Shown here: positions 11,399 through 20,800 of the stretch, piece after piece | Numbering within the stretch: position 1 is the stretch's first letter | Layout: every line of letters begins with the position of its first letter | Assembly (NCBI RefSeq): GCF_000611645.1 | Contig: NW_014013484.1 | Location: 1,378-22,177, forward strand | Direction of reading: 5' to 3' | Source: Monoraphidium neglectum | Taxonomy: Eukaryota > Chlorophyta > Chlorophyceae > Sphaeropleales > Selenastraceae | DNA length: 20,800 nucleotides | Made by a program: the position numbers and the translations under genes | The notes under the pieces: generated by a model | What the model was told of the DNA's origin: nothing | The model's database searches: none | What the model saw: only the letters and a program-made list of their open reading frames with translations

Positions 11399-14300
11399 AT
11401 GATCAGCGAGGAGTGGCATCAGCGCCTGAAGAAGTGAGCCAAGGCCTGCTCGGGTACTGAAGGCTGAGAAGTATTGTGGCACAGGGTTGCTGCCGGGCCC
11501 ACATGGGACGGTGGCAGGCGTTTGCTGGGTTGCTGCCATTGCACATGTGCATGTGTAGGCGGCCTCGTCGTTTGATGTTTCCTATCAGCAATGCTTTCGC
11601 CATGCCTTACTCTCACCTTATGAAGTGCGCCCTCCATGAAATGCATCCTCCCCCTGATGACAGGCTGCGCAAGGCGGCAGGCATGTGCGTACTCTGCAGA
11701 TTGCAGAAGGGCACGCGAGGGGCAGGGATCTTGCTGTGCAGACCTATTTGAGCCCGCATGGCTCGCCATTACATGCTCTGCCACCCTGAAGACGTCCATC
11801 TTTTTCCCGCCGGCATCAAGTCCATGGCACATCACTCCCTCACCTGCGGATGTACAGAAAGGCCTCAAAATGATCTCCCCTCACCTACACCCCAGCGCAC
11901 CCAGACCCGCACATGGGCATGCACATGCGCACCACACACTCACATGCCCACTCCCATGCATACACAGGACAGTGCCGTGCACGTGCACCGCGCTCCTCTT
12001 CAGCTTCCTAGCAGCCGGCCTCGGGGGCCTGTCAAGAGGCGCCTTGGACGACGAGCGCCTAGAGGGCACGCGCAACATCGCGCAGACTGCGCTGGTGGGT
12101 GTGCCTGTGCTGCCAGTTGCTGAGGCCCGCCTGCCCCGCCGAGACTGCGCCTCTGCTTGCTGGTCTGCGCGTTGTGTTTTGACGCTTTCTGCACGCGTGG
12201 GCAGCTTGACCGGGGACACAATGGCGTGGGCTGAGTGCTGATGGCGGGAGTTGTTCCCAAACTGACTGCCTCGCATGACTCACGGCGTGACCTTTTGCAG
12301 TTTGCTGTGCTCACGGCCAATGCGGTTGTGGCCCCCTATATGGGCGAGAGCGTGCTGAGGACAACGCAGAGGTGTGCGTGGGGGTGGGGGGTGGCGCTGG
12401 TGTCTTGGCTGCGCAAGCTGCACTTGCCTGCTTTGTATCGTGGGAGGCGCAGCCCCGTGCTTCGCTCTGCTTACTCGGCCGCGCTGCCGCTCAACCCTGC
12501 CCATGCATGCAACGTTGAAGGCTGTTGGGCAACGTCGTGGGCACGCTCATATTCATCTGGGTGGCCTTGTACCAACAGAGATGGCTGGTGCTGATCACCA
12601 TTCCCATTTATGCCTTCATTGTCTGCGCGGCGCGCTACTCTATATTCGTGGTCGACGGAGAATATGGCTCATATCAGTCATTGACCCTGTCGTTCTCAGG
12701 TGAGTGGCGACAGCGTGTCAGGGGCGCGTGGCGGCAAAGCCTGCAGAGCTACTGATGAGGATAAATTGACTGTTTGACTGCAAGCAAAGCCACCTCCTCA
12801 ACTATAAACCCGAGCGCCCCTTTGCCAACCGCTTGCGCCACTCACGCAGTGGCTCTGCTAGTAGAGCGCAGCCACGCCTACATCGTTGCAGCAGCCACCT
12901 GGCGCACCACTGGGCTGTGCTTGGGCATTCTGTCGATGAGTTTATTCCTGACAATGATACCCAACGCCAGCACCAAGGAGGCACGTCCTTGGGGCCTGCA
13001 CGTGCACGCATGGGCTTTTTCTTAGGTGCTTGCCTGGTGTGCAAACGCGCGTTTGCCTGCAGTGCAACCAGACAAAGCCCGTATGGTGACGGCACACTAC
13101 TCCACCTCATTCAGCCAGCCCATTGCTGCTATCTGCCAGCATTTCCCTCGTACTCATCCCCTGGTTTTAACAGCCTTTCCCCTATGCCAAATGCCGCCAG
13201 ATTGGCGACAAGCTGGGCGACGCGCTGCGCGGCCTGGCGAAGCTCACCAACACCCTGGCCCAGTCCAATGAACAGCTGGCAGCCCTTGCAGAGGAAGAGA
13301 AAGCGGCTTTTGACCAAGAGGAGGCTTTTTTCGAAAGCGTTGATCCAACAGCTGACGCGGATGATGACGCGGAGGAGGGGGACGAGGAGGGCAGCGGTGA
13401 CGGCGAGGGCGACGGCGACGGCGAGGAACAAGACGTTGAGGATGAGATGCCGCTGTCTCGGGCTGAGAGGGTGGCCTTGCTAAAGGCGGACGTGGTGAAG
13501 CAGGCGGCGGCAGTTGGAAAGCTCATAAGGCAGGTCAACTCTTTGCTCGTCAACACTGGGTATGAGATCTACGTCGGCACGGTGTTTGGCACCAGGCTTT
13601 TCCTGCCGCTGCCGCGACGCGGCACCGGCATCCCGGTCGGCCCCGTGGTGCAGGTGAGGGCGCCTCGGCAGGGATCAGTCCGGCTAGGCACAATATCTCT
13701 GGTTTGGCGCATGTCAGCTCCTGCGCTGCCCTGTGCCGGCATCCCAAGACCGCGGCGCCTTGCACTCGCCATCCAGCCTCTCCGCCATGCCTTGCTCTCT
13801 GCAACGGCCTTTATTTTTTGGATCACGCCCCGCGGCTCCCAGGTAACTGCCCGCATGGCGGAGCTGCTGCACCTGCTATCGGGGCTGCAGGGCGACCTTG
13901 AGGCGCTCAGCGGCGTAGGCAAGGCCGGCCGCCACCGCGGGGCCGGCGGCGGCAACCGCGAAGCTCTGCTGCAGGCTTATGGCGGCGCCGACGTCGCCGC
14001 GGAGGCGCTGGCGGCTGCTGAGAAGGCCCTTGAGGTGGGGACCCGGCCCAACGAGTAGCGGTATCAGCTTCGCTGGTTGTGAATCCAGCTTCCCAGCCAT
14101 CGAAGCGATTCATAGTGCAGCAATCGCAACTGCAGGCCCAGCGCCTGGCAGGGGTAACGTACGGCTGCATGCGCGTGTGAGTGTGCACATGCGCGCGTCA
14201 TGCGCAGCGCTTCCCTAAGCATGATCCTCTCAAACTTGCATGTTGCCACACCACCCGCCCTCAAACATCGCAGGAGATGGCGTCGTGCGTACGCCGGGAG

Positions 14301-15179
14301 CACCGCCCCCGCGCGCCGCTGCCCGCGGTTGCACTTGGAGATTGCATCCAGTTCTGCCGCTGGGCCTTCAAGGAGACACTGAAGCACGACTTTGGGGCGC
14401 ACGCCGCCGCTTCGGCCCTTGGCTCCATCTCCTCGGCAAGCCTCGAGACCCTGAGCCGCTCACTCCAACTGCTGTCACCTGCAGCGTCTTTGGTATCCCC
14501 GATTATGAGCCCGTCAGGCTCTTTGTCAGAAACGGCCGCTGGCGCGGCTGCAGATGATTCTGCGGCGGCGGCGCTTACGGCGACCGCGGGGCAGCTGGTG
14601 AGCGAGGGTGGAGGTAAGCAGACCCCGCATCTGGAGCTGGTGGGGTCGCCAGCACCGCCGCGGGGGCAGCTGTGGCAAAGGGCAGAATCGCCCGAGTCTG
14701 CTGCTGAGGCGGCTGCTTGGGCCGAGGCGGACGCGTTCTTGGCCTGCACCCTGAGCGGGGACTTGGGGAAGGCGTCCGAGGCGCTGCAGCCTGTGCTGTC
14801 GACCGTTGTGTCGCCCGACGAGGTGGACGACGCCCTTGCAAGCAGCACGGAGCAGCTTAAGCTGCAGCATTCGGCCACGCTTCGGCGCGCGGGCGCCCCG
14901 CGAGGGCCCACTGTGACGATGCCGGTCGTGGCCGAGTCTGGCAGCACAGCCGCGACCCGGCCGCTGTGGCGGTCAGGCGCGGGCGCTCTCAGCCCGGATA
15001 ACCGGGCGGCTGTGCTGGCGCAGCGCTACCAGCTCGTTCTGCAGGTCACAGCGGGCCTCACGCGGGGGCTGATGCTGCTGCACGCGGCGCTCGACCCCCT
15101 GCTGGCTGCGCTGCCCGGCGCAGTTGTTACGAGCGGGGCCACTCCACAGCGGTACCCAAGCGATGCACTGCCGCTATGA
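11399..15179 (+). CDS. FUSC-type integral membrane transporter, plus-strand copy
   Basis: Predicted membrane protein of the FUSC superfamily with a long cytosolic region. Exons: 11399-11433, 12004-12094, 12301-12371, 12521-12699, 12850-12980, 13174-13653, 13843-14034 and 14274-15179, closing to 694 residues. Membrane segments: NIAQTALFAVLTANAVVA (35-52), LLGNVVGTLIFIWVALY (67-83), WLVLITIPIYAFIVCAA (87-103) and two more across 115-163 ending GLCLGILSMSLFLTMIP. The stretch PYMGESVLRTTQRLLGNVVG matches the FUSC P-x-x-G-x-x-L-R-x-x-x-R-x-x-G-T core. A predicted coiled coil (about 176-220), an acidic block (230-260), and EIYVGTVFGTR then FLPLPRR (300-318) follow. This last motif is shared with the minus-strand gene. 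The tail is Ser/Ala/Thr-rich. The donor after Glu169 is GC (AG then GCACGT); all others are GT-AG. The first exon is short, so an upstream or missed exon within 11434-12003 is possible. Confidence 0.7.
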
Positions 15180-16247
15180 ATGGTGTATTTAGACATGCTG
15201 GCCCTCCCGCACAGGATATCAGTGTTGGTATCAGTCGTGTTGACTACGATCAGAATCACGCCAACCTCCGGTGGAGCGTTGCTGCATTATTGCTCTCGCA
15301 AAGCAATGACACCAACGCTTGCAGGCTTATGACCCCTGCAGCCAGTGACTGAAGAGTACTCATAGAAATCGTCAGTCTGTTATTGGCCAGCTTTGGGATT
15401 TGTGCCGCAGATCAGTCCCACAAGTTCTGACCAAATGATGCCATGGTGATGTGCTTGGTGATCCGCAAGCCACAGGAATACGGCACTCGCGGTGTGACTG
15501 TGCACACTGCGTACACCTGCCGTATTCACTGGTGCAAGTACGAGCACTTGCACCTGATCTATAATCAATACGCATGCAGGCGCTCCATCGGCGCCAGTTG
15601 TCTTGTGCTCTACGGGATGTGCACCTGCTCAAGCACTGGCACATTCCGCATGGACGCGCCGCTGCGCCACCATGGCGCCCCCCGCCCTGTGGGATTATAG
15701 ATCAGCCGGAGCTCTTCTCAGTGTACTTCTGCCAACAAGGTTCAGGGTAGGGCAGCGCCAGGCGCGACAGGACTGGGCTTGTGTGCAGCTCAAGCGTGAT
15801 GGTCTTGCAGGTGTTGAGCTACCTGCTGTAGCTCCACACCTGCTGTACAGTAGTGGCACAGACTTCAGCAAAGCCAGCTGGAGGAGGTCGCAGCTGTTCA
15901 TGCAAAGGGCCTCCCAAGTTTGAGCACCCGGCCCTCTTCATGGCAAATCAGATGACATGTCATATGACACTACAGTGTGAAATCTTGCGGTGCGGTGACC
16001 ATCCCGGTCTTTTCAATCGTGGCGTTGAAAGGCGGCTTGCCTCGGACGGCGAACAAACAACAGTAAGGCTGCGAGAAGGTCGTCGTTCGATGCACTGGGA
16101 CTCGCCAGGAGGCTTTTCATCGTCACAAGCCCATTCCGTGTGCAAGCCTTGCCTCAGAACTATCAGGCATACCGTTGCCTCGGGGAGCCCACCACAATCA
16201 TCGTCACAGCAAGACACCACACAACACTACGTTTGAAGCTCTGCGGC
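15180..16247. other. intergenic region, no supported gene
   Basis: It holds the 3' UTR of the plus-strand FUSC gene and the promoter/5' UTR of the next gene. Open frames at 15443-15700 and 15603-15923 lack recognisable domains, amphipathic pattern or splice-consistent neighbours. I did not find a TGTAA close after 15179, so the transcript end is not defined. No TATA box stands out before 16248. Confidence 0.5.
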
Positions 16248-17213
16248 ATGGTCACAAGGCATAGAACTGCGGCACCAGCGCTGGAGCTGCTGCTGGTGCT
16301 TGCAATGGCTGCGCGCACCGTGGCACTCGAGCCTCTCGCAGCCCCGGCCGGCGCCCTTGTGGAGCTCGCTGACGGCACTGCCAAAGACGCGGCTCAGCTC
16401 ATCGCCGCCCATTCATGGGCGCTGAGCGGCGGCGGAAACGGCGCGTCAAGTGGCTCCTGGTGTTGCGTGCCCGTCTGGAATGGCCGCGCAGAAACCAAGG
16501 AGGTCTGGTCCGCGGTCGTCAGGGTCGGCATCGCAGCAGGCAGCAACAGCGGCGCCTCATCAGGCAGCAGCGGCGCCGCCCTCGCTCTGTCTACCGACCC
16601 TGCTTGCGGGACCTCAACGTGCAGCTTCCCAATCGCAGCCGTGGCTTACATCAACCTCTGTCCTGGGACTGCTGCCGGCAGTGGCTGCCCGCTGATGGCG
16701 GCGTCACCCAAGGTCCTGGATGCGGGCAGCAGGCCGTTATTGCAGGCGTCCGGCACCAATGTCTCTGGGACGGCCAATGTGACATCCACCGGCGCTGCAG
16801 GCGCCAGTGGCAGCAGCTCCGCTACTGCTGGCGGCATCAATGCTGCAGGGATGAGCCCGCCAATCCTCGCAGCATCCGGAGTGCCGGACAACGTGGGTAT
16901 TGTGACAAACACGACCAACACCACCGATGCCCCGGTCACCACACCCGGCGTGCCACCAGTGGTGGTCAACCGTTCTCTGGTCAACTCAACCTCGGGATCT
17001 GCAGCCAGCGTACCTGTTGCATCTGCCAAGTCAAGTGATGCAACGGATGCCGCACTGGGTGCCACGAACTCATCCGCAGCGGGGAGCAGGATAAGTTATG
17101 TTGTACTGCCGCCTGCATCCAGTGGCGCTTCAGGCCTGTTGGCTGGCTTGCATAGCATCGCTTTTGCTTGGTTGGCATCCATATCAGTGTACGCAGTGCT
17201 GGCGTCATGCTGA
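16248..17213 (+). CDS. secreted Ser/Ala/Gly-rich protein, probably GPI-anchored
   Basis: Single-exon gene of 321 residues, family not recognised. The N-terminus is a clear signal peptide: MVTRHRTAAPALELLLVLAM, with a basic start, a hydrophobic core and a likely cleavage near Thr-Val-Ala-Leu. The mature region begins with a Cys-bearing part (SWCCVPVWNG, then DPACGTSTCSF and NLCPGTAAGSGCP), which suggests a small disulfide-bonded domain of about 130 residues. A Ser/Thr/Ala/Gly-rich stalk follows with several N-glycosylation sequons (NVSG, NVTS, NTTNTT, NRSL, NSTS, NSSA). The C-terminus has small residues (SSGASG) followed by a hydrophobic tail ending ASISVYAVLASC, typical of a GPI-attachment signal. 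It probably sits at the cell surface or wall. Chosen start: the first ATG in frame directly before the signal peptide. Lack of introns sets it apart from every other complete gene here. Confidence 0.7.
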   Translation: MVTRHRTAAPALELLLVLAMAARTVALEPLAAPAGALVELADGTAKDAAQLIAAHSWALSGGGNGASSGSWCCVPVWNGRAETKEVWSAVVRVGIAAGSNSGASSGSSGAALALSTDPACGTSTCSFPIAAVAYINLCPGTAAGSGCPLMAASPKVLDAGSRPLLQASGTNVSGTANVTSTGAAGASGSSSATAGGINAAGMSPPILAASGVPDNVGIVTNTTNTTDAPVTTPGVPPVVVNRSLVNSTSGSAASVPVASAKSSDATDAALGATNSSAAGSRISYVVLPPASSGASGLLAGLHSIAFAWLASISVYAVLASC

Positions 17214-17418
17214 CAAGCGGGAACGCCATTTGCCCGCAGGGTTGGGTGTGTTGAGCCTTCGCCTGACTGATACTGGTGCGACTGTTATCCTACTTTGCGC
17301 ACCAACCTCTGATGTTCAAATGCACCACAACAACGGCTTTCTGGCCCCATATTGCTGGTGTGAGTGCAAGCTCGGATGTGGTCCTCTTGATGGCAGCATA
17401 AGCGTGATACAAGGCACT

Positions 17419-17423
17419 TTACA
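17419..17423 (-). terminator. possible TGTAA polyadenylation signal for the cysteine synthase gene
   Basis: Plus-strand TTACA reads TGTAA on the minus strand, about 440 bases after the cysteine synthase stop at 17862. If used, the two convergent transcripts overlap at their 3' ends. Five bases match easily by chance, so this is weak. Confidence 0.3.
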
Positions 17424-17545
17424 ACTCAAACTACTTGGAATACTGGATGCGGCGCTGTGCCCTAGAGGGCAGGGCATACTTTAAACCGCGCTTGAGGGAG
17501 CCATGATGGGCGCGTACACACTTGATTGCATTACCAGTGTATGAA

Positions 17546-17550
17546 TGTAA
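17546..17550 (+). terminator. TGTAA polyadenylation signal for the secreted-protein gene
   Basis: Exact TGTAA about 330 bases after the stop at 17213 (context GAATGTAAGTAAAAG). It gives a 3' UTR of ordinary algal length. Confidence 0.55.
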
Positions 17551-17861
17551 GTAAAAGCTGCGGGGGCAACATGGAACGAACTTGATCAGCGCCTGCCGAT
17601 GCGCGCCTTGCAGGCTCCCGCATGATCGCGTGGCCCGTGTCGGCTTGTCAGCAAAGCCAGTCGCTGCAAGCATCAGCCAACACTTGGGCGGGCACGGGCA
17701 TGTGCAGCCATAGCGAGCGGCATTGGGGTAGGCAAATCTGGACAAGCAGGGGAGGGGGGCGACGCACGCCTGCGCCGCTCCACGTGCCCCTTTCCCGGCC
17801 TGTTGTCGCGTCCCCGTCCTGCATGCTACCGCCCTGACACCATGCCACCGCCCCCGGCCGC

Positions 17862-20211
17862 TCACGAGGTGCGCGGCTCCGGCGGCGCCGGCGCCGGCGC
17901 CTGCCCTGCCGCGGCCGGCCGCGACGCGGCGGCGGCGGCAGCGGGGGCGTTGCCGCCGCTGCCCACCTGCCTGCTGAGCACGACGTCCCGCATGTCTGAG
18001 TCGAAGGACCAGAGCGTGTTAAACAGCACCGTCGACAGGTACCGCTCCCCAAAGCTGGGCAGCACCGTCACGACCAGCTTCCCCCGGTTCTCCGGCCGCC
18101 GCGCGACCTGCACGGCCGCCGCGACGGCGGCGCCGCTGCTGATGCCGCAGAGGAGGCCCTCCTCCAGGGCAAGGCGCCGCGCCATCTCCACCGCCTCCTT
18201 GCTGCTGACCTTGATGATCTCGTCCAGAATGTTGACGTCCAGGACCTTGGGGGGGGGGGCGGCGGAGGTTTTGCAGTGGTGACAGCTGTAATCGGGCGGC
18301 CGCAACGGCGTGCTTCATGCCACGTGGGCGTGCAGGGGCCCGCGTGGGGTGGCTGGGAGCGCCCCAAGGCGACGCGAAAGTGGCCGGCCGCTCAGCATCC
18401 ATTGGGTCAGCCTGGCAGCCAGTGCAACCCCTGCACTCGTCGCGTTGCCGACTGCGCAGTGCCTCATCAGCGCGACCAGCAGCCCACGGCCGCATGCAGC
18501 CCGCCTCAAATGGCCCCCCAACCGGGCTCTCATCTGCTGCCGTCACCTTGGGCACAAACCCAGCGCCAATGCCCTGGATTTGATGGTACCCCGGTTTGCC
18601 GCCGCTCAGCACCGCTGACTCTGCCGGTTCCACCGCCACTAGCTGCACCTCCGGCTTGCGCTCGAGGAGATAGCGCCCAGCGCCTGGGAGGCGTCAGTGC
18701 CGAGGCAGACGACGCGGGACAGCACCTTGGAGGCAATGGCAGCCGCACCCGGCGCGTGCATGGCGTGCTGCATGCGCGTTCATCCAACCCAGACGCGCGC
18801 CTCCTCACCCCGCATACATCGCACCCCAAGTGGGGGGCGTGCACACGTGTGCCCAAATCCCTCAGACTCAAAAGCAGCCCCGGTCACCCGTGATGGTGCC
18901 GCCGGTGCCGACGCCCGCCACCAGAATGTCCACCTTGCCGGCCGTGTCGCGCCAGATTTCCGGCCCGGTGGTGGCGTAGTGCGCGGCCGGGTTTGCGGGG
19001 TTGTCAAACTGCTGCAGCATGTACGCGTCCGGGGTGTCTGCCACCATTTTCTCCGCCTTGCGAATCGCGCCAGTCATGCCCTGAGGTGTTGGTGTGCAGT
19101 GGTTGGGTGTTGAGGGACCCCTGCGCGGCTTGTGTCAACAGACAAGCATGCGTTTCTGTCCCTGCAAGGAACCCATATCGAAGCCGTCCACTGTTGCCAT
19201 CCCCTGTCGTCCACTGCATGCCCCTCCTGCCTCGTGGCACGGGCCCATGGCGGCGACCGGGGCGCACCTTCTTGCCCTCTGTCAGCACTAGCTCCGCCCC
19301 TAGGGCCTTGAGAAGCACGCGCCGCTCGATGGACATGGTGTCGGGCATGGTCAGCACCAGCTTGTAGCCCTTGCAGGCCGCCACAAAAGCCAGGCCGACG
19401 CCCGTGTTGCCGCTCGTCGGCTCGATCTGTTTTGGCGACGGGTGACCAAACAGCAGTGCATGGCGACGGCGTGAACACATGCGGCAGGCAGCGCGCGAGA
19501 GCCAGGGTCCAGGCGGCTCGCATGTAGCCGCATGCGGCCGGTTGCGCATTGCTCACGCTACGGCTCACTCCTGCCATCTGCATGCTGCAATTTTAGCCTG
19601 AGTTCGACCAGGCCTGCGGGCGCTGCTACACGTCTGCTGTTGACCGGCGCCTCTCTCAGGGGTGCCTCACCAGCACGGTCCTTTCGGGGCTGATGAGCCC
19701 CTGCTTCTCTGCCGTGTCGATCATGGACAGCGCGATGCGGTCCTTTACAGAGGAGCAGGGTTCCATGATCTCCAGCTTGGCAGCGACGCGCGCCGCAGCT
19801 CCACGCGTCACGCTGTTTAGGAAGACCTGCATGCATGGAGCCGCGCATGGGGGGGTGCTTCAGCATGCGCGCGCGTGCAGGATCGCGCGAGGGTTCACGG
19901 TGGGAGGTCGGTGCGGCCGAGGCGGCCAGGGCGGCCGGGACGGCAGTCGAAGCAGAGTGCGGAAGTGGGTCGTCAAGGAGAACTCATCATCAGCACATCG
20001 TTAAGCACACCATGGGTGTCTTTCCAATGAGCTTGGTGGCGTCCGCATTGATGGGCATGTTTGCCCACAAGCCTTCGGGAGCCGCCGTGACCACCGGGCG
20101 CATGCGTGCAGCGACACGCCGGCAGCCGGGTGCATAGAGGGCCGGTGCTGTCACGCCTGCGCGCTGGGCGCCCTTCAAAGCCCTGGCATGGCGCGCTTTC
20201 ACGAGATCCAT
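17862..20211 (-). CDS. cysteine synthase (O-acetylserine thiol-lyase), probably organellar
   Basis: PLP enzyme that makes cysteine from O-acetylserine and sulfide, the last step of sulfur assimilation. Six exons: 20211-20011, 19826-19671, 19426-19268, 19080-18888, 18683-18547 and 18245-17862. All are GT-AG with exact phase, giving 409 residues. Residues 1-50 are Arg/Ala-rich and acid-poor ([20 protein letters not shown]...), like a plastid or mitochondrial transit peptide. The core follows: [20 protein letters not shown], the PLP-lysine motif [13 protein letters not shown] (Lys95), the substrate loop PTSGNTG (122-128), the phosphate-binding GTGGT (230-234), the serine acetyltransferase-contacting loop [16 protein letters not shown], and GISSGA (316-321) with the PLP-ring serine. 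All key residues are present. The C-terminus has an unusual Ala/Pro-rich extension of about 35-40 residues. The ATG at 20211 is the first in-frame ATG before the transit peptide. Cystathionine beta-synthase is less likely, because the short length and TSGNTG/GISSGA spacing fit the thiol-lyases. Confidence 0.92.
18249..18259 (-). repeat. 11-base homopolymer (poly-C on the gene strand) at an intron acceptor
   Basis: On the minus strand a run of eleven C directly precedes AAG at the acceptor of the last cysteine synthase exon (exon start 18245). It acts as the polypyrimidine tract. Such a run is prone to slippage and sequencing error, but it lies in the intron, so the protein is unaffected. Confidence 0.7.
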
Positions 20212-20800
20212 CTTTCGGATACGCTCTTTTGAAGTTTCACAAGCTGGCGCGGGCGCTCGAGATCTCTGTGTCAAAGCTTCTTTCCGCGAGCTTCAGTTGC
20301 ACGGTGTAGTGTCCATGCGATCCACTGAAGTTGACTTATCCCAGCACAAGAGCCCCCCCGGCCCAGCTTAACCCGCCCAGCTTGTCGGGCCGCCCGCTCT
20401 GCCCATCATGAGGCCGTGCGCGGGCAGCACGAGCAGCCTATGCCAGTAGACCCCCAATTAACTGATGCCGCCTTGTGGTATGCAGTCACTCTGGGTGCAT
20501 GCAGCTGGGAGCAGCGAGCAGCGTGCAGTGGGCAGCCAGCAACAGTCCGTCAGATTCACAGCACAAGCAGTGGTCAAACGAACACCGGAAATGGTCAACG
20601 ACTGCTCTACGCAGCAACTTGAAGATCCCTGATCCTCGCAATTGGTGTGTCTATGCACTGATGTTGTGGCGTCTGTTGATGCATTGCATGTTCGCCCTGG
20701 CTGGTCAAGCCGGCAGTGTCCCGATTGCACCGAAACGCGGCCCGCACCAGGACCCGCCCGATCCTGCCCATGGCATCCCTGTCGCGCACACGAAGCCCCC
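20212..20800. other. upstream region of the cysteine synthase gene, nothing further seen
   Basis: It holds the 5' UTR and promoter of the minus-strand gene. The frame stays open upstream of 20211 to about 20274 but without an ATG. Short frames at 20416-20622 (+) and 20607-20789 (-) carry no recognisable features. The window end may cut the next gene, but I cannot support one. Confidence 0.4.

Larger units (their letters stand above)
17214..17861. other. convergent 3' region between secreted-protein and cysteine synthase genes
   Basis: This 648-base stretch holds the 3' UTRs of the two convergent genes, with one TGTAA on each strand. Open frames such as 17431-17865 on the minus strand lack protein-like features. 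No further gene is supported. Confidence 0.5.

Noticed and set aside
14261..14947. 228-residue minus-strand open frame opposite the last FUSC exon
   Set aside because: Shadow frame in GC-rich coding sequence. The plus-strand exon has splice and stop consistency, and the antisense frame has no start context or domain.
15443..15923. Two overlapping plus-strand frames as a small gene
   Set aside because: No domain, no consistent splice partners and ordinary length for chance in this composition.
20416..20800. Frames on both strands near the right edge as a further gene
   Set aside because: Short, motif-free and cut by the window edge. Nothing distinguishes them from chance.

Overview
The window looks like nuclear DNA of a green alga, probably a chlorophyte near the Chlorophyceae. 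The reasons are high GC, CAG-rich low-complexity tracts, many short GT-AG introns, TGTAA-type polyadenylation signals, and protein families typical of plants and algae. All gene models were joined by hand from splice sites and reading-frame phase. No transcript, alignment or database search was available. There is no sign of bacterial operons, phage, insertion sequences, CRISPR or RNA genes.

Layout: (1) 3-218 (+), the 3' end of a poly-Gln-rich gene, followed by a CAG-bearing 3' UTR. (2) 830-3731 (+), an eight-exon OTU-type deubiquitinase with UBA-like and SEC-C segments. One of its introns holds a 106-bp alternating purine/pyrimidine tract. (3) 4079-6010 (-), a six-exon gene of unknown function whose last intron holds a (CGG)n-(CAG)30 tract. 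(4) 6945-10942 (-) and 11399-15179 (+), a head-to-head pair of multi-exon membrane proteins of the FUSC/aromatic-acid-exporter type. They share a motif after the membrane domain and are probably paralogues. (5) 16248-17213 (+), an intronless, secreted, probably GPI-anchored Ser/Ala/Gly-rich protein. (6) 17862-20211 (-), a six-exon cysteine synthase (O-acetylserine thiol-lyase) with an organelle-type N-terminal extension, convergent with gene 5.

The genes do not form one pathway. They cover ubiquitin removal, membrane export, a cell-surface protein and sulfur assimilation, an ordinary eukaryotic neighbourhood. The points most worth a second look are the divergent FUSC pair (with one likely GC-AG intron in each), the unrecognised gene 4079-6010, and the triplet and Z-DNA-prone tracts inside introns. 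I found no convincing novel multi-gene system.
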